DNA of 64,000 nucleotides, taken from Burkholderia pseudomultivorans (GTDB lineage Bacteria; Pseudomonadota; Gammaproteobacteria; Burkholderiales; Burkholderiaceae). The stretch lies in assembly GCF_001718415.1 (NCBI RefSeq), contig NZ_CP013378.1, positions 558,001 through 622,000 on the forward strand. Direction: 5' to 3'. Shown here one piece after another: positions 36,889 to 44,531 of this stretch. The notes beneath the pieces were generated by a model, which did not search any database, had not been told where the DNA came from, and was given only the letters and a program-made list of their open reading frames with translations. Position 1 is the stretch's first letter, and every line of letters begins with the position of its first letter. A program made the position numbers and the translations under genes.

Positions 36889-37147
36889 GGGATGCGACAC
36901 ACAGGTGAACGCAGAGTCGCGCTCGGCCGGGCCCCGGCGGAGCGGGCGCGGCGATAGAAAAACCGGATCGGCACCCCGGAAGCATAAAGGATGTCGATTC
37001 CGCTGAGCAATGGGTGCGCATTGTCCGTGCCGCCGCCACGGGCTGCCGCTGGCACGCCGATTGCGGTGCAACAGCGTGACGCCGTCCGCCGGCCCGGCCG
37101 CCCGGCCGCGCGCGACGGGCGATGCAACCCGATGCGAGGAGCCCGAC

Positions 37148-37504
37148 ATGAGCACATTGAACCCCGACAACGAGCCGGCCGGCCCGGACGACGAGAACGC
37201 GAGCCGCGGCCGCGACGGCCGCGCGCTCGGCCCGAGCGACTCGTCGGACAGCGGCAGCGACACGGCCGGCGCGCGGCGCCATGTATTCGACGTCGATACG
37301 CCGCTCGACGAGCACGCGCTCGAACGCGGCGACGCCGCGCTCGACACCGATACCGATCGCGCCGGCACCGGCGAGCGCGCATCCGCCGACGGCGACGCGA
37401 CGCTCGAGGACGCCGCCGACATCGAGCCCGACCGCACCGAACGGCTGCGCGAGGCGCCCGACACTGGCGAAAGCGATGAAACCGACCCGGGCGGCGGTGC
37501 ATGA
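37148..37504 (+). CDS. Acidic, probably disordered hypothetical protein (118 aa)
   Basis: Not recognised. Very rich in Asp, Glu, Gly, Ala and Arg, with no hydrophobic core: MSTLNPDNEPAGPDDENASR, DVDTPLDEHALERGDAALDT, and ERLREAPDTGESDETDPGG. Gly/Asp-rich acidic proteins of this type are common among Burkholderia stress genes, but no function can be read. Clear GAGGAG site seven bases before the ATG and normal codon bias support that it is real. The BON-domain gene follows on the same strand after 181 bases. Confidence 0.6.
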   Translation: MSTLNPDNEPAGPDDENASRGRDGRALGPSDSSDSGSDTAGARRHVFDVDTPLDEHALERGDAALDTDTDRAGTGERASADGDATLEDAADIEPDRTERLREAPDTGESDETDPGGGA

Positions 37505-37685
37505 ACACCCGCAGGCGCCGCACGCAAAAACTGCAATGACGTTGCAGATCGGCACGGCCCCCGCGCGACGCGCGCGTCGACGCGTGCCGGCCGACCGGCA
37601 TGCGGATTGCGCGGGCGTCGCGGGGCGCAGTCCGCGCAGCGGCATGGGGCTGTGCGCGGCGCACACGTGACCAAGGAGAGACACG

Positions 37686-38540
37686 ATGCAACGACGATAT
37701 CCCGGACGGCCGGCAGAACGGCGCGGCCCGCCCGACTGGCAGGAACGCAACGAACGCGCGTACCGGGGCGCCGGCGAGCGCGGGATGCCGGACGACGATT
37801 CGCTGCTGCCGGAAGAGCGCGGCGACGACACCGCGTACCGCTTCGCGCGCGAGGATGTCGGCCCGGAAGACTGGGGCAGCGAATGGAGCGAACGCTCGGC
37901 GCGCCCGGAAGCCGAGCGCGGGCGTCGCAGCGCGCGCGCCGAGTGGCGCGGCGGGCCGGGCGGGCCCGGCGGCCCCCGGCAGACGGCGTACGAGGCCGAG
38001 CGCGGCTACGGCCAGCCCGGCCGCCGCGACGACGAAGGCCGGCAGGGCGAGGACCACCCCGGCTTCCGCGGCCACTTCCGGCTCGGCCGGTATGGCGGCG
38101 AACCAGTCTACGACGATCCACGCGGCGGCCGCGCGCCCGACCTGTCGCGCTTCGGCAGCGACGCCGAACGCGAAGCGCTGCGCCGTCGCCGCGGGCCGAA
38201 GGGCTATACGCGCTCCGACGAACGGATTCGCGAGGACGTGTGCGAGCGCCTCGCGCATGCACTCGAGATCGACGTCAGCGACGTGAGCGTGCAGGTGCAG
38301 GAAGGCTGCGTCACACTCGACGGCACCGTGCCGGCGCGCTGGATGAAGCACGGCATCGAGGACCTCGCCGACGACTGCCTCGGCGTGCGCGACGTCGACA
38401 ATCGCGTGCGCGTGCGCCGCGAAGACGAGCGCGACACCGGCATGGTGCTGCATCCCGCGCAGCGAACCGTCACGCCGACCCAGCCGGCCGCGAGCGACCC
38501 GGAGCCGGGCACGCCGAGCGGCAGCGAATCGCGTCATTGA
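37686..38540 (+). CDS. BON-domain protein with long charged N-terminal region
   Basis: A 284-residue protein. The first 170 residues are low-complexity (Arg/Gly/Glu/Pro-rich; GGPGGPGGPRQ). A BON domain follows (about 178-245): DERIREDVCERLAHALEIDV, VSVQVQEGCVTLDGTVP, LADDCLGVRDVDNRVRV. BON domains bind phospholipid or act in envelope stress. No signal peptide is seen, unlike the BON protein at 58797, so a cytoplasmic location is likely. Strong AAGGAGAG site. It precedes the ABC exporter fusion by 48 bases. Confidence 0.85.
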   Translation: MQRRYPGRPAERRGPPDWQERNERAYRGAGERGMPDDDSLLPEERGDDTAYRFAREDVGPEDWGSEWSERSARPEAERGRRSARAEWRGGPGGPGGPRQTAYEAERGYGQPGRRDDEGRQGEDHPGFRGHFRLGRYGGEPVYDDPRGGRAPDLSRFGSDAEREALRRRRGPKGYTRSDERIREDVCERLAHALEIDVSDVSVQVQEGCVTLDGTVPARWMKHGIEDLADDCLGVRDVDNRVRVRREDERDTGMVLHPAQRTVTPTQPAASDPEPGTPSGSESRH

Positions 38541-38588
38541 CCGCGCGAGGCGCCGGATGAATCCACCGTCACGGAACGCATTGCGCGC

Positions 38589-41324
38589 ATGACACCGGCA
38601 ACCGGCGCCGCACGGCGCAAGGTGCGCGGCCTGCGGCCGAGGATCGCGCTGGAACTGTGGCGCGCGATCTGGCGTTATCGCGCGCGCGTGCTGGCGGCGC
38701 TCGTGCTGCTGGTGCTCGCGAAGGCGGCGGCGGTGTCGGTGCCGCTGCTGCTCAGGGACATCGTCGACGATCTCGGGCGCGCGGCCGGCCAGCCGGTCGC
38801 GCTGCCGGTGCTGCTGCTGTTCGCATACGCGGTCGTGCGCTTCGCGTCGAATGCATTGAACGAAGTGCGCGACATGACCTTCGTGCAGGTCACGCAACAT
38901 ACGGTGGCGGCCTTCACCGTGCGCACTTTCGGCCACCTGCACCGGCTCGGCGCGCGCTTCCATTCGCAGCGCGAGACCGGCGCGGTGGTGCGCGACCTCG
39001 AGAAGGGCACGGCCGGCATCGGCTACCTGCTCGGCGTCGCGGTGTTCACGGTGGTGCCGACCGCGATCGAGATCGGCTCGGTGCTGGTCATCGTGATCAG
39101 CAAGTACGGCGGCGGCTTCGCCGCGATCATCTTCATCACGTTCGGCGTCTACGCGGCGTATACGGTCGTGTTCACGCGCCGGCGGATGCGTGTGCAGCGC
39201 CGCATGAACGCGCTGGAGGCCGAGTCGAACGCGCGGGTCGTCGACAGCCTGCTGAACGTCGACACCGTCAAGTACTTCGCGCGCGAGGACGTCGAGCGCG
39301 ACCGGCTCGGCCGCGTGCTCGACGCGTGGCGCGAGGCCGGCGTCGACAACCAGTACGCGCTCTCGACGCTGCACATCGGCCAGAGCGCCTGCATCGGCGC
39401 GGGCATCGCGGCCGTGATGCTGCTCGCCGGCCAGCGCGTCGCGACCGGCGCGATGACGGTCGGCGACCTCGTGCTGATCAACGCGTACATCATCCAGATC
39501 AGCCTGCCGCTGAACGCGCTCGGTTTCGTGTTCCGCGAGGCGAACGACGCGATGACCAACATCGAGCGGCTGTTCGGGCTGCTCGACGCGCGCGGCAAGC
39601 CGGGCGAGGACGGCGACGCGCCGGGCGCGCAGCCGCTCGTCGTGCGCGGCGGCGCGATCGAGTTCGACCATGTCGACTTCAGCTACGAGCCGAGCCGGCC
39701 GATCCTCTGGGACGTGTCGTTTCGCATCGAGCCGGGCCAGTCGGTCGCGGTGGTCGGCGGCAGCGGTTCGGGCAAGTCGACGCTTGCCCGGCTGTTGTTC
39801 CGGCTGTACCAGCCCGACGCGGGCATGATCCGCATCGACGGCCAGGACCTGCGCCTCGTCACCGAACGCAGCCTGCGCGACGCGCTCGGCATCGTGCCGC
39901 AGGACACCATCCTGTTCAACGACACGCTCGCGTACAACATCGCGTACGGCAAGCGCGACGCGACCCGCGCGGAGGTCGTCGCGGCCGCGCGCGGCGCGCA
40001 GCTCGACGCGTTCATCGAGCGGCTGCCCGATGCGTACGACACGCGCGTCGGCGAGCGCGGCGTGCGCCTGTCGGGCGGCGAGCGCCAGCGTGTCGCGATC
40101 GCGCGCGCGCTGCTGAAGGCGCCGCCGATCGTCGTGTTCGACGAGGCGACCTCGGCGCTCGACACGCGCTCGGAGCGCGCGATTCAGCGCGAGCTGCTGC
40201 GCGTCGCGCAGCATCGCACCAGCCTGATCATCGCGCACCGGTTGTCGACGATCGTCGATGCGGACCGGATCCTCGTGATGGAGCACGGCCGGCTCGTCGA
40301 GCAGGGCACGCACGACGAGCTGCTCGCGAGCGGCGGCGTCTACGCGCAGATGTGGTCGCTGCAGGCGCAGCAGCGCGAACTCGAACGGACCGAAGCGAAG
40401 ATCGCGCGGCAGCCGGTACGGATCAACCCGCTGGTGGCGCAGGTGCTCGACGGCCTCGCGGACGCGGCGGCGCAGCGCGGCGTGGCGCTGTTCCGTCATT
40501 TCGCCGACGAGGATCTCGTCGTGAAGGCCGACCCGGCGGCGCTGCGGCGCCTCGTGTGGGAGCTGTGCAGCGCCGGCATCGACGCGGGCGGCGGTGCGCG
40601 CGTCGAGGTCATCACCGCGCGGCACGATCCGGACGCGCGGATCACGATCGCCAGCGCCGGCGCCGACGCGCCCGAGTTGTCGCTGGTCGATCTCGAACCG
40701 CTGCAGAACGCGATCGAGGAGGCGGGCGGCTACGTCGTGCGCGAACGCGACGATGCGGGCGTCACATTGCACGTCGCGCTGCCGCTGTGCGCGGTTGCGC
40801 CGACGCCGTCGGCGGCGCAACCCGGCGGCGCGACGGATCCGTCGGCGCCGCTTGCCGGCCTGCGCATCGCCTGCGTCGACGACCACGACGAAGCGCGCGA
40901 GGCGCTGACTGCGCTGCTGGCGGCGGCCGGCGCGGACGTCAGCGCGTACGCGTCCGGCCAGGCGCTGCTCGACATGCTGTGGCGCACGCGCCGCGCGGAC
41001 TGGCCGGCGCTGCTGGTCTGCGACATCGAACTGGGCGACGGCCACGACGACGGCTACACGGTGATGGCGCGCGTGCGCCAGCTCGAAGCCGCGCGGCCGC
41101 GCGAAGGCCGCGCGCCGCTCGAAGCGCTCGCGCTGTCCGGTCGGGCGCGCGAGCACGACCGGGCCCGCGCGGTCGAAGCGGGTTTCCATGCCTATCTGAC
41201 CAAGCCCGCGGTGGCGGCCGACCTGATCGCGGCGCTGCGCGCGCTCGCCCATTCCTCCGGAGAATCCGATGGCAAACCTTCTGAATCCGACGCCCGAAAC
41301 GCTGACCGAACGCCGCAGCGGTAG
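38589..41324 (+). CDS. ABC exporter (Atm1/HMT1-type) fused to HATPase-like remnant and receiver domain
   Basis: An unusual 911-residue fusion. Residues 1-330 form a six-helix ABC exporter domain of the Atm1/HMT1 type (QRETGAVVRDLEKGTAGIGY; NVDTVKYFAREDVE). The nucleotide-binding domain has Walker A GGSGSGKST (about 390), signature LSGGERQRVAIARAL (about 494), Walker B IVVFDEATSALD and H-switch IIAHRLSTIVDADR. Then about 615-740 resembles a degenerate histidine-kinase ATPase domain without an H-box (LVAQVLDGLADAAAQRGV; LRRLVWELCSAGIDAGGG). Residues 753-885 are a complete receiver domain: acidic pair in IACVDDHDE, phospho-Asp D812 in LLVCDIELGD, Ser in ALSGRA, Lys in LTKPA. Phosphorylation could gate transport; that is inference. 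The start has only a weak ribosome-binding site. Confidence 0.9.
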   Translation: MTPATGAARRKVRGLRPRIALELWRAIWRYRARVLAALVLLVLAKAAAVSVPLLLRDIVDDLGRAAGQPVALPVLLLFAYAVVRFASNALNEVRDMTFVQVTQHTVAAFTVRTFGHLHRLGARFHSQRETGAVVRDLEKGTAGIGYLLGVAVFTVVPTAIEIGSVLVIVISKYGGGFAAIIFITFGVYAAYTVVFTRRRMRVQRRMNALEAESNARVVDSLLNVDTVKYFAREDVERDRLGRVLDAWREAGVDNQYALSTLHIGQSACIGAGIAAVMLLAGQRVATGAMTVGDLVLINAYIIQISLPLNALGFVFREANDAMTNIERLFGLLDARGKPGEDGDAPGAQPLVVRGGAIEFDHVDFSYEPSRPILWDVSFRIEPGQSVAVVGGSGSGKSTLARLLFRLYQPDAGMIRIDGQDLRLVTERSLRDALGIVPQDTILFNDTLAYNIAYGKRDATRAEVVAAARGAQLDAFIERLPDAYDTRVGERGVRLSGGERQRVAIARALLKAPPIVVFDEATSALDTRSERAIQRELLRVAQHRTSLIIAHRLSTIVDADRILVMEHGRLVEQGTHDELLASGGVYAQMWSLQAQQRELERTEAKIARQPVRINPLVAQVLDGLADAAAQRGVALFRHFADEDLVVKADPAALRRLVWELCSAGIDAGGGARVEVITARHDPDARITIASAGADAPELSLVDLEPLQNAIEEAGGYVVRERDDAGVTLHVALPLCAVAPTPSAAQPGGATDPSAPLAGLRIACVDDHDEAREALTALLAAAGADVSAYASGQALLDMLWRTRRADWPALLVCDIELGDGHDDGYTVMARVRQLEAARPREGRAPLEALALSGRAREHDRARAVEAGFHAYLTKPAVAADLIAALRALAHSSGESDGKPSESDARNADRTPQR

Positions 41325-41793
41325 TGCGTTCGCGGACCGCCAGGCTGCCGTCGCGGCCGTCGAACTGCTGCTGCCGAGCCTGTCCGCGGCGTTGCAGAGC
41401 GACTTCGTCGGCGACAGCGGCTGCCTGCACATCGTGATCATGGATCCCGCGCTCGGCCCGCGCGACGCGGCGTTCGAGGACGCGATCCTGTACGAATTCT
41501 CGCTGCCCGACCCGAAGGACTGGGACGCGGACTATCGCGCCTACGCGCGCGCGAAGGCGCGCCTGTCGTGGGAAACGGGTCTTGACGGCCATGTCGTGCA
41601 GGCGCTGGAGCCGTACCGGCTGCGCGCCGGCGACACGAACCTGTGGGGCGCCGTCGCACTGCACGGCATCGTGGTCGGCGTGTCGGGCGCGCAGCCCTGG
41701 TTCGACGAAGCCTTCGCCGGCTGCATCGCGCATTGCCTGCGCGCGCTCGCGAAACACCGCGCGCAATCGACGCCCGACGGGCTCGCGATCTGA
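41269..41793 (+). CDS. Hypothetical protein (174 aa) overlapping the ABC fusion gene
   Basis: Not recognised. It starts inside the last 56 bases of the ABC fusion gene with a good GGAGAA site. It contains LLLPSLSAALQSDFVGDSGC, LHIVIMDPALGPRDAAFEDA and a His/Trp-containing middle (ETGLDGHVVQALEPYRL), and ends with a helical C terminus. No signal peptide or clear membrane helix. The overlap suggests translational coupling to the exporter-receiver protein and hence a related role, which is unknown. Confidence 0.7.
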   Translation: MANLLNPTPETLTERRSGSAFADRQAAVAAVELLLPSLSAALQSDFVGDSGCLHIVIMDPALGPRDAAFEDAILYEFSLPDPKDWDADYRAYARAKARLSWETGLDGHVVQALEPYRLRAGDTNLWGAVALHGIVVGVSGAQPWFDEAFAGCIAHCLRALAKHRAQSTPDGLAI

Positions 41794-41912
41794 ACGTCGC
41801 ATACGAACCGGTTTTTACAGCAGCTTATAAAAATGCCAGCCGGCCGCCGCCGGGCGCGACGCGGTGCGGCCTGCGACAGGCCGGCACGATTCTCGCTGTT
41901 CTCCCTGCATTG

Positions 41913-41932
41913 ACGCTTGTCGTGACAAGCGT
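41913..41932. promoter_or_regulatory. Perfect palindrome upstream of the glycan operon
   Basis: ACGCTTGTC (41913-41921) and GACAAGCGT (41924-41932) form a 9-2-9 inverted repeat. TTGACG (41910-41915) overlaps its left arm and could be a -35, with no clear -10 at 17 bases. Its position 46 bases before the operon start suits a regulator-binding site. Confidence 0.4.
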
Positions 41933-41977
41933 CGTCGATCGATACGCAAGCTTTCGGAAACTGACAGGGAGGTGCAG

Positions 41978-42727
41978 GTGAACGGGACCCACGATCCAGC
42001 CCAGGCAATGCTCGCCGGCCGTACCGCGCTCGTCACGGGCGGCGGCCGCGGGCTCGGCGAAGCGATCTGCGACGAGCTCGCGCGCCATGGCGCGAACGTC
42101 GTCGTCACCGATCTCGACGGCGACCGCGCGGCGAACGTCGCGCAGCAGCTCGCGCGTCATGGCGGCAAGGCGATCGGCCGGCCGCTCGACGTGCGCGACG
42201 AGACCTCGGTGCTGCAGGCGGTGCACGATGCGCGCGAGGCGCTCGGCGATCTCGACGTGATCGTCAACAACGCGGCGATCGACGTGACCGCGCCGATCGA
42301 CGACGTCAGCGTCGACGCGTGGCAGCAGGTGCTGATGACGAACCTGTTCGGCCCGTACCTGATGTGCCATGCGGTCGTGCCGATGATGAAGGCGCGCGGC
42401 GGCGGCCATATCGTCAATATCGCGTCGACCGCGTCGAAGCGCGCATGGCCCAATGCGTCCGCGTATCACGCGACCAAGTGGGGGCTGCTCGGGCTGTCGC
42501 ATGCGCTGCATGCGGAACTGCGCCCGGCCGGCGTGCGCGTGTCGGCGATCGTCGCGGGCGGGATGCGCACGCCGTTCCTGCTCGACCGCTTTCCCGACAT
42601 CGACGAGGACACGCTGCAGCCGCCCGAGCATGTGGCCGCCGCCGTGCGCTTCGTGCTCACGCAGCCGCCGGGCACCGTCGTGCCGGAACTGATGGTGCTG
42701 CCGATGAAGGAGACGTCATGGCCCTGA
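41978..42727 (+). CDS. Short-chain dehydrogenase/reductase, first gene of glycan operon
   Basis: A 249-residue classical SDR. The cofactor motif TGGGRGLG (about 20-27), DLD after beta-2 (NAD preference), VNNAAI, catalytic Ser (IASTAS) and YHATK (Tyr/Lys) are all present. The GTG at 41978 is favoured by AGGGAGG five bases upstream; an ATG at 42009 is the alternative. It overlaps the phosphatase gene by 10 bases. In this operon it may modify a sugar precursor, but the substrate cannot be read. Confidence 0.85.
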   Translation: MNGTHDPAQAMLAGRTALVTGGGRGLGEAICDELARHGANVVVTDLDGDRAANVAQQLARHGGKAIGRPLDVRDETSVLQAVHDAREALGDLDVIVNNAAIDVTAPIDDVSVDAWQQVLMTNLFGPYLMCHAVVPMMKARGGGHIVNIASTASKRAWPNASAYHATKWGLLGLSHALHAELRPAGVRVSAIVAGGMRTPFLLDRFPDIDEDTLQPPEHVAAAVRFVLTQPPGTVVPELMVLPMKETSWP

Positions 42728-43329
42728 AGCGCGATCCGCTGCCGCGCGGCGCGGTGCTGCTCGACAAGGACGGCACGCTGATCGAGGACGTCCCGTACAA
42801 CGTCGATCCGGCGCGGATCCGGCTCGCGCCGGGCGCGGCGCGCGCGCTGCGCACGCTGGGCGCGACGGGCATGCCGATCGCGGTCGTGTCGAACCAGCCG
42901 GGCGTCGCGTTCGGCCGCTTTACCGAAAACCAGCTTGGCGCGGTCCGTCAGCGTCTCGCCGAACTGTTCGAAGCGAACGGCGCAGCGCTGGCGGATTTTT
43001 TTTATTGTCCCCATCACCCGAACGGCACGGTGCCGCACTACACCTGCGACTGCCTGTGCCGCAAGCCGCGGCCCGGCATGCTGCGGCGCGCATGCGCCGC
43101 GCTCGGCGTCGCGGCCGAGGCGAGCTGGATGATCGGCGACATCCTCGACGACATCGAGGCCGGCCGCGCCGCGCAGTGCCGGACGATACTCGTCGACCGC
43201 GGGCACGAGACCGAGTGGCGGATCGATGCGGCGCGCACGCCGCACTATGTCGTCGACCGGCTCGATCTCGCCATCGACGTCGTCGCGCGCGAAACCGCGC
43301 GCCGGCACGGCTCGCGGGTGCGGCAATGA
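42718..43329 (+). CDS. HAD-IIIA phosphatase (GmhB/histidinol-phosphatase-like)
   Basis: A 203-residue HAD hydrolase of the D,D-heptose 1,7-bisphosphate phosphatase type. Motif I LLDKDGTLIED (nucleophile and general acid Asp), motif II VVSNQPGVAFG, a zinc-binding loop YCPHHP...CDCLCRKP, Lys in RKPRPGML and motif IV GDILDDIEAG. GmhB acts in ADP-heptose synthesis; here, next to two GT9 proteins, it could supply a dedicated heptose donor. Overlaps both neighbours (10 and 4 bases). Confidence 0.88.
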   Translation: MALKRDPLPRGAVLLDKDGTLIEDVPYNVDPARIRLAPGAARALRTLGATGMPIAVVSNQPGVAFGRFTENQLGAVRQRLAELFEANGAALADFFYCPHHPNGTVPHYTCDCLCRKPRPGMLRRACAALGVAAEASWMIGDILDDIEAGRAAQCRTILVDRGHETEWRIDAARTPHYVVDRLDLAIDVVARETARRHGSRVRQ

Positions 43330-44528
43330 GCGCCGCCTGGGATCGCGCGCGCCGCATCCTCTGCGTGCGGCTCGACAACCTCGGCGACGTGCTGATGACC
43401 ACGCCCGCGCTGCGCGCGCTGAAGGACGGCAGCAGCGAACGACGGCTCACGCTGCTGACCTCGGGCACCGGTGCGGCACTCGCCGGACACCTGCCGATGG
43501 TCGACGACGTGTGGGCCTACGATGCGCCGTGGGTCCGGCATCCGGACCGGCGCGGCGATCCGGTCGTCGATCTCGACATGATTGACCGGCTGCTGGCCGC
43601 GCGCTTCGATGCGGCGGTGATCTTCACCGTCTACAGCCAGAACCCGCTGCCGGCGGCGATGATGTGCTGGCTCGCGGGCATTCCGCTGCGGCTCGCGCAT
43701 TGTCGCGAGAATCCCTACCAGCTGCTGACCGATCGCGTGCCGGAGCGCGAGCCTGAAACGCAGGTGCGGCACGAGGTGGCGCGGCAGCTCGCGCTGGTGC
43801 GCACCATCGGCGCGAAGACGGCCGACTGGCGGATGGCGTTCGAACCCGGCGACGCGGCGCGCCGCGCGATCCAGGCGCGGCTGCGCGCCGCGCTGCTGCG
43901 TTTCGGCGGCGCGCGGCGGCCCGCCGCGGGCGGCTGCGGGCGCTGGCTCGTCGTGCATCCGGGCGCGAGCGCCGCGTCGCGGCGCTGGCCGGCCGAGCGC
44001 TTCGGCGAGGTCGCCGCGCGCCTCGCGCCGCAGTTCGACGGCATCGCGGTGACCGGCGGCGCCGACGAGCGCGCGCTGGTCGAGGCGGTATGCGAACGGG
44101 CCGGGCCGCGCGCGCTGCCGCTGGCCGGCGCGCTGCCGGTCGGCGAGCTTGGCGCCCTGATCGAGACGGCGGACCTGCTGGTCGCGAACAACAGCGGCCC
44201 CGCGCATCTCGCGGCCGCGCTCGGCACGCCGGTCGTCGATCTCTACGCGCTGACCAATCCGCAACATACGCCGTGGCGCGTGCCGCATCGCGTGCTGAAC
44301 GCCGACGTGCCGTGCCGCAACTGTTATCGCAGCGTGTGCGACCAGCCCGGCCATCCGTGCCTGCGCGGCGTGAGCGTCGACGACGCGGTCGCCGCCGCGC
44401 AGGCGCTGCTGCGCGGTCGCACGCGCACCGCGCGGCAGGCCGTCGCGCACGCGGCGGCGCACGACGCGTCGCCGGCAACCGGCGTGTCGAACGTGATTCC
44501 GTTCGCGCACGTCGTCACGAGGAGCTGA
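43326..44528 (+). CDS. Glycosyltransferase family 9 protein (heptosyltransferase-like) 1
   Basis: GT-B fold glycosyltransferase of family 9, 400 aa. Family landmarks: N-terminal ILCVRLDNLGDVLMTTPALR, central VVHPGASAASRRWPAERFGE, ADLLVANNSGPAHLAAALGT (nucleotide-sugar binding) and a C-terminal Cys-rich CRNCYRSVCDQPGHPC. Known relatives (WaaC, WaaF) add heptose to lipopolysaccharide core. ATGA overlap with the phosphatase gene. A second GT9 lies four genes on, so two sequential heptose-like additions are plausible. Confidence 0.9.
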   Translation: MSAAWDRARRILCVRLDNLGDVLMTTPALRALKDGSSERRLTLLTSGTGAALAGHLPMVDDVWAYDAPWVRHPDRRGDPVVDLDMIDRLLAARFDAAVIFTVYSQNPLPAAMMCWLAGIPLRLAHCRENPYQLLTDRVPEREPETQVRHEVARQLALVRTIGAKTADWRMAFEPGDAARRAIQARLRAALLRFGGARRPAAGGCGRWLVVHPGASAASRRWPAERFGEVAARLAPQFDGIAVTGGADERALVEAVCERAGPRALPLAGALPVGELGALIETADLLVANNSGPAHLAAALGTPVVDLYALTNPQHTPWRVPHRVLNADVPCRNCYRSVCDQPGHPCLRGVSVDDAVAAAQALLRGRTRTARQAVAHAAAHDASPATGVSNVIPFAHVVTRS

Positions 44529-44531
44529 CGC

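Noticed and set aside
34961..37831. Minus-strand frames of 956 and 988 codons around the PAS kinase
   Set aside because: Only the 530-codon part from 36888 to 35296 shows domains; the extensions are antisense to the copper-storage and BON regions and read as low-complexity.
36885..41441. Minus-strand open frame of 1,518 codons
   Set aside because: Antisense to the BON and ABC-receiver genes; no domain recognised and no translation signals. It is a by-product of third-position G/C bias.
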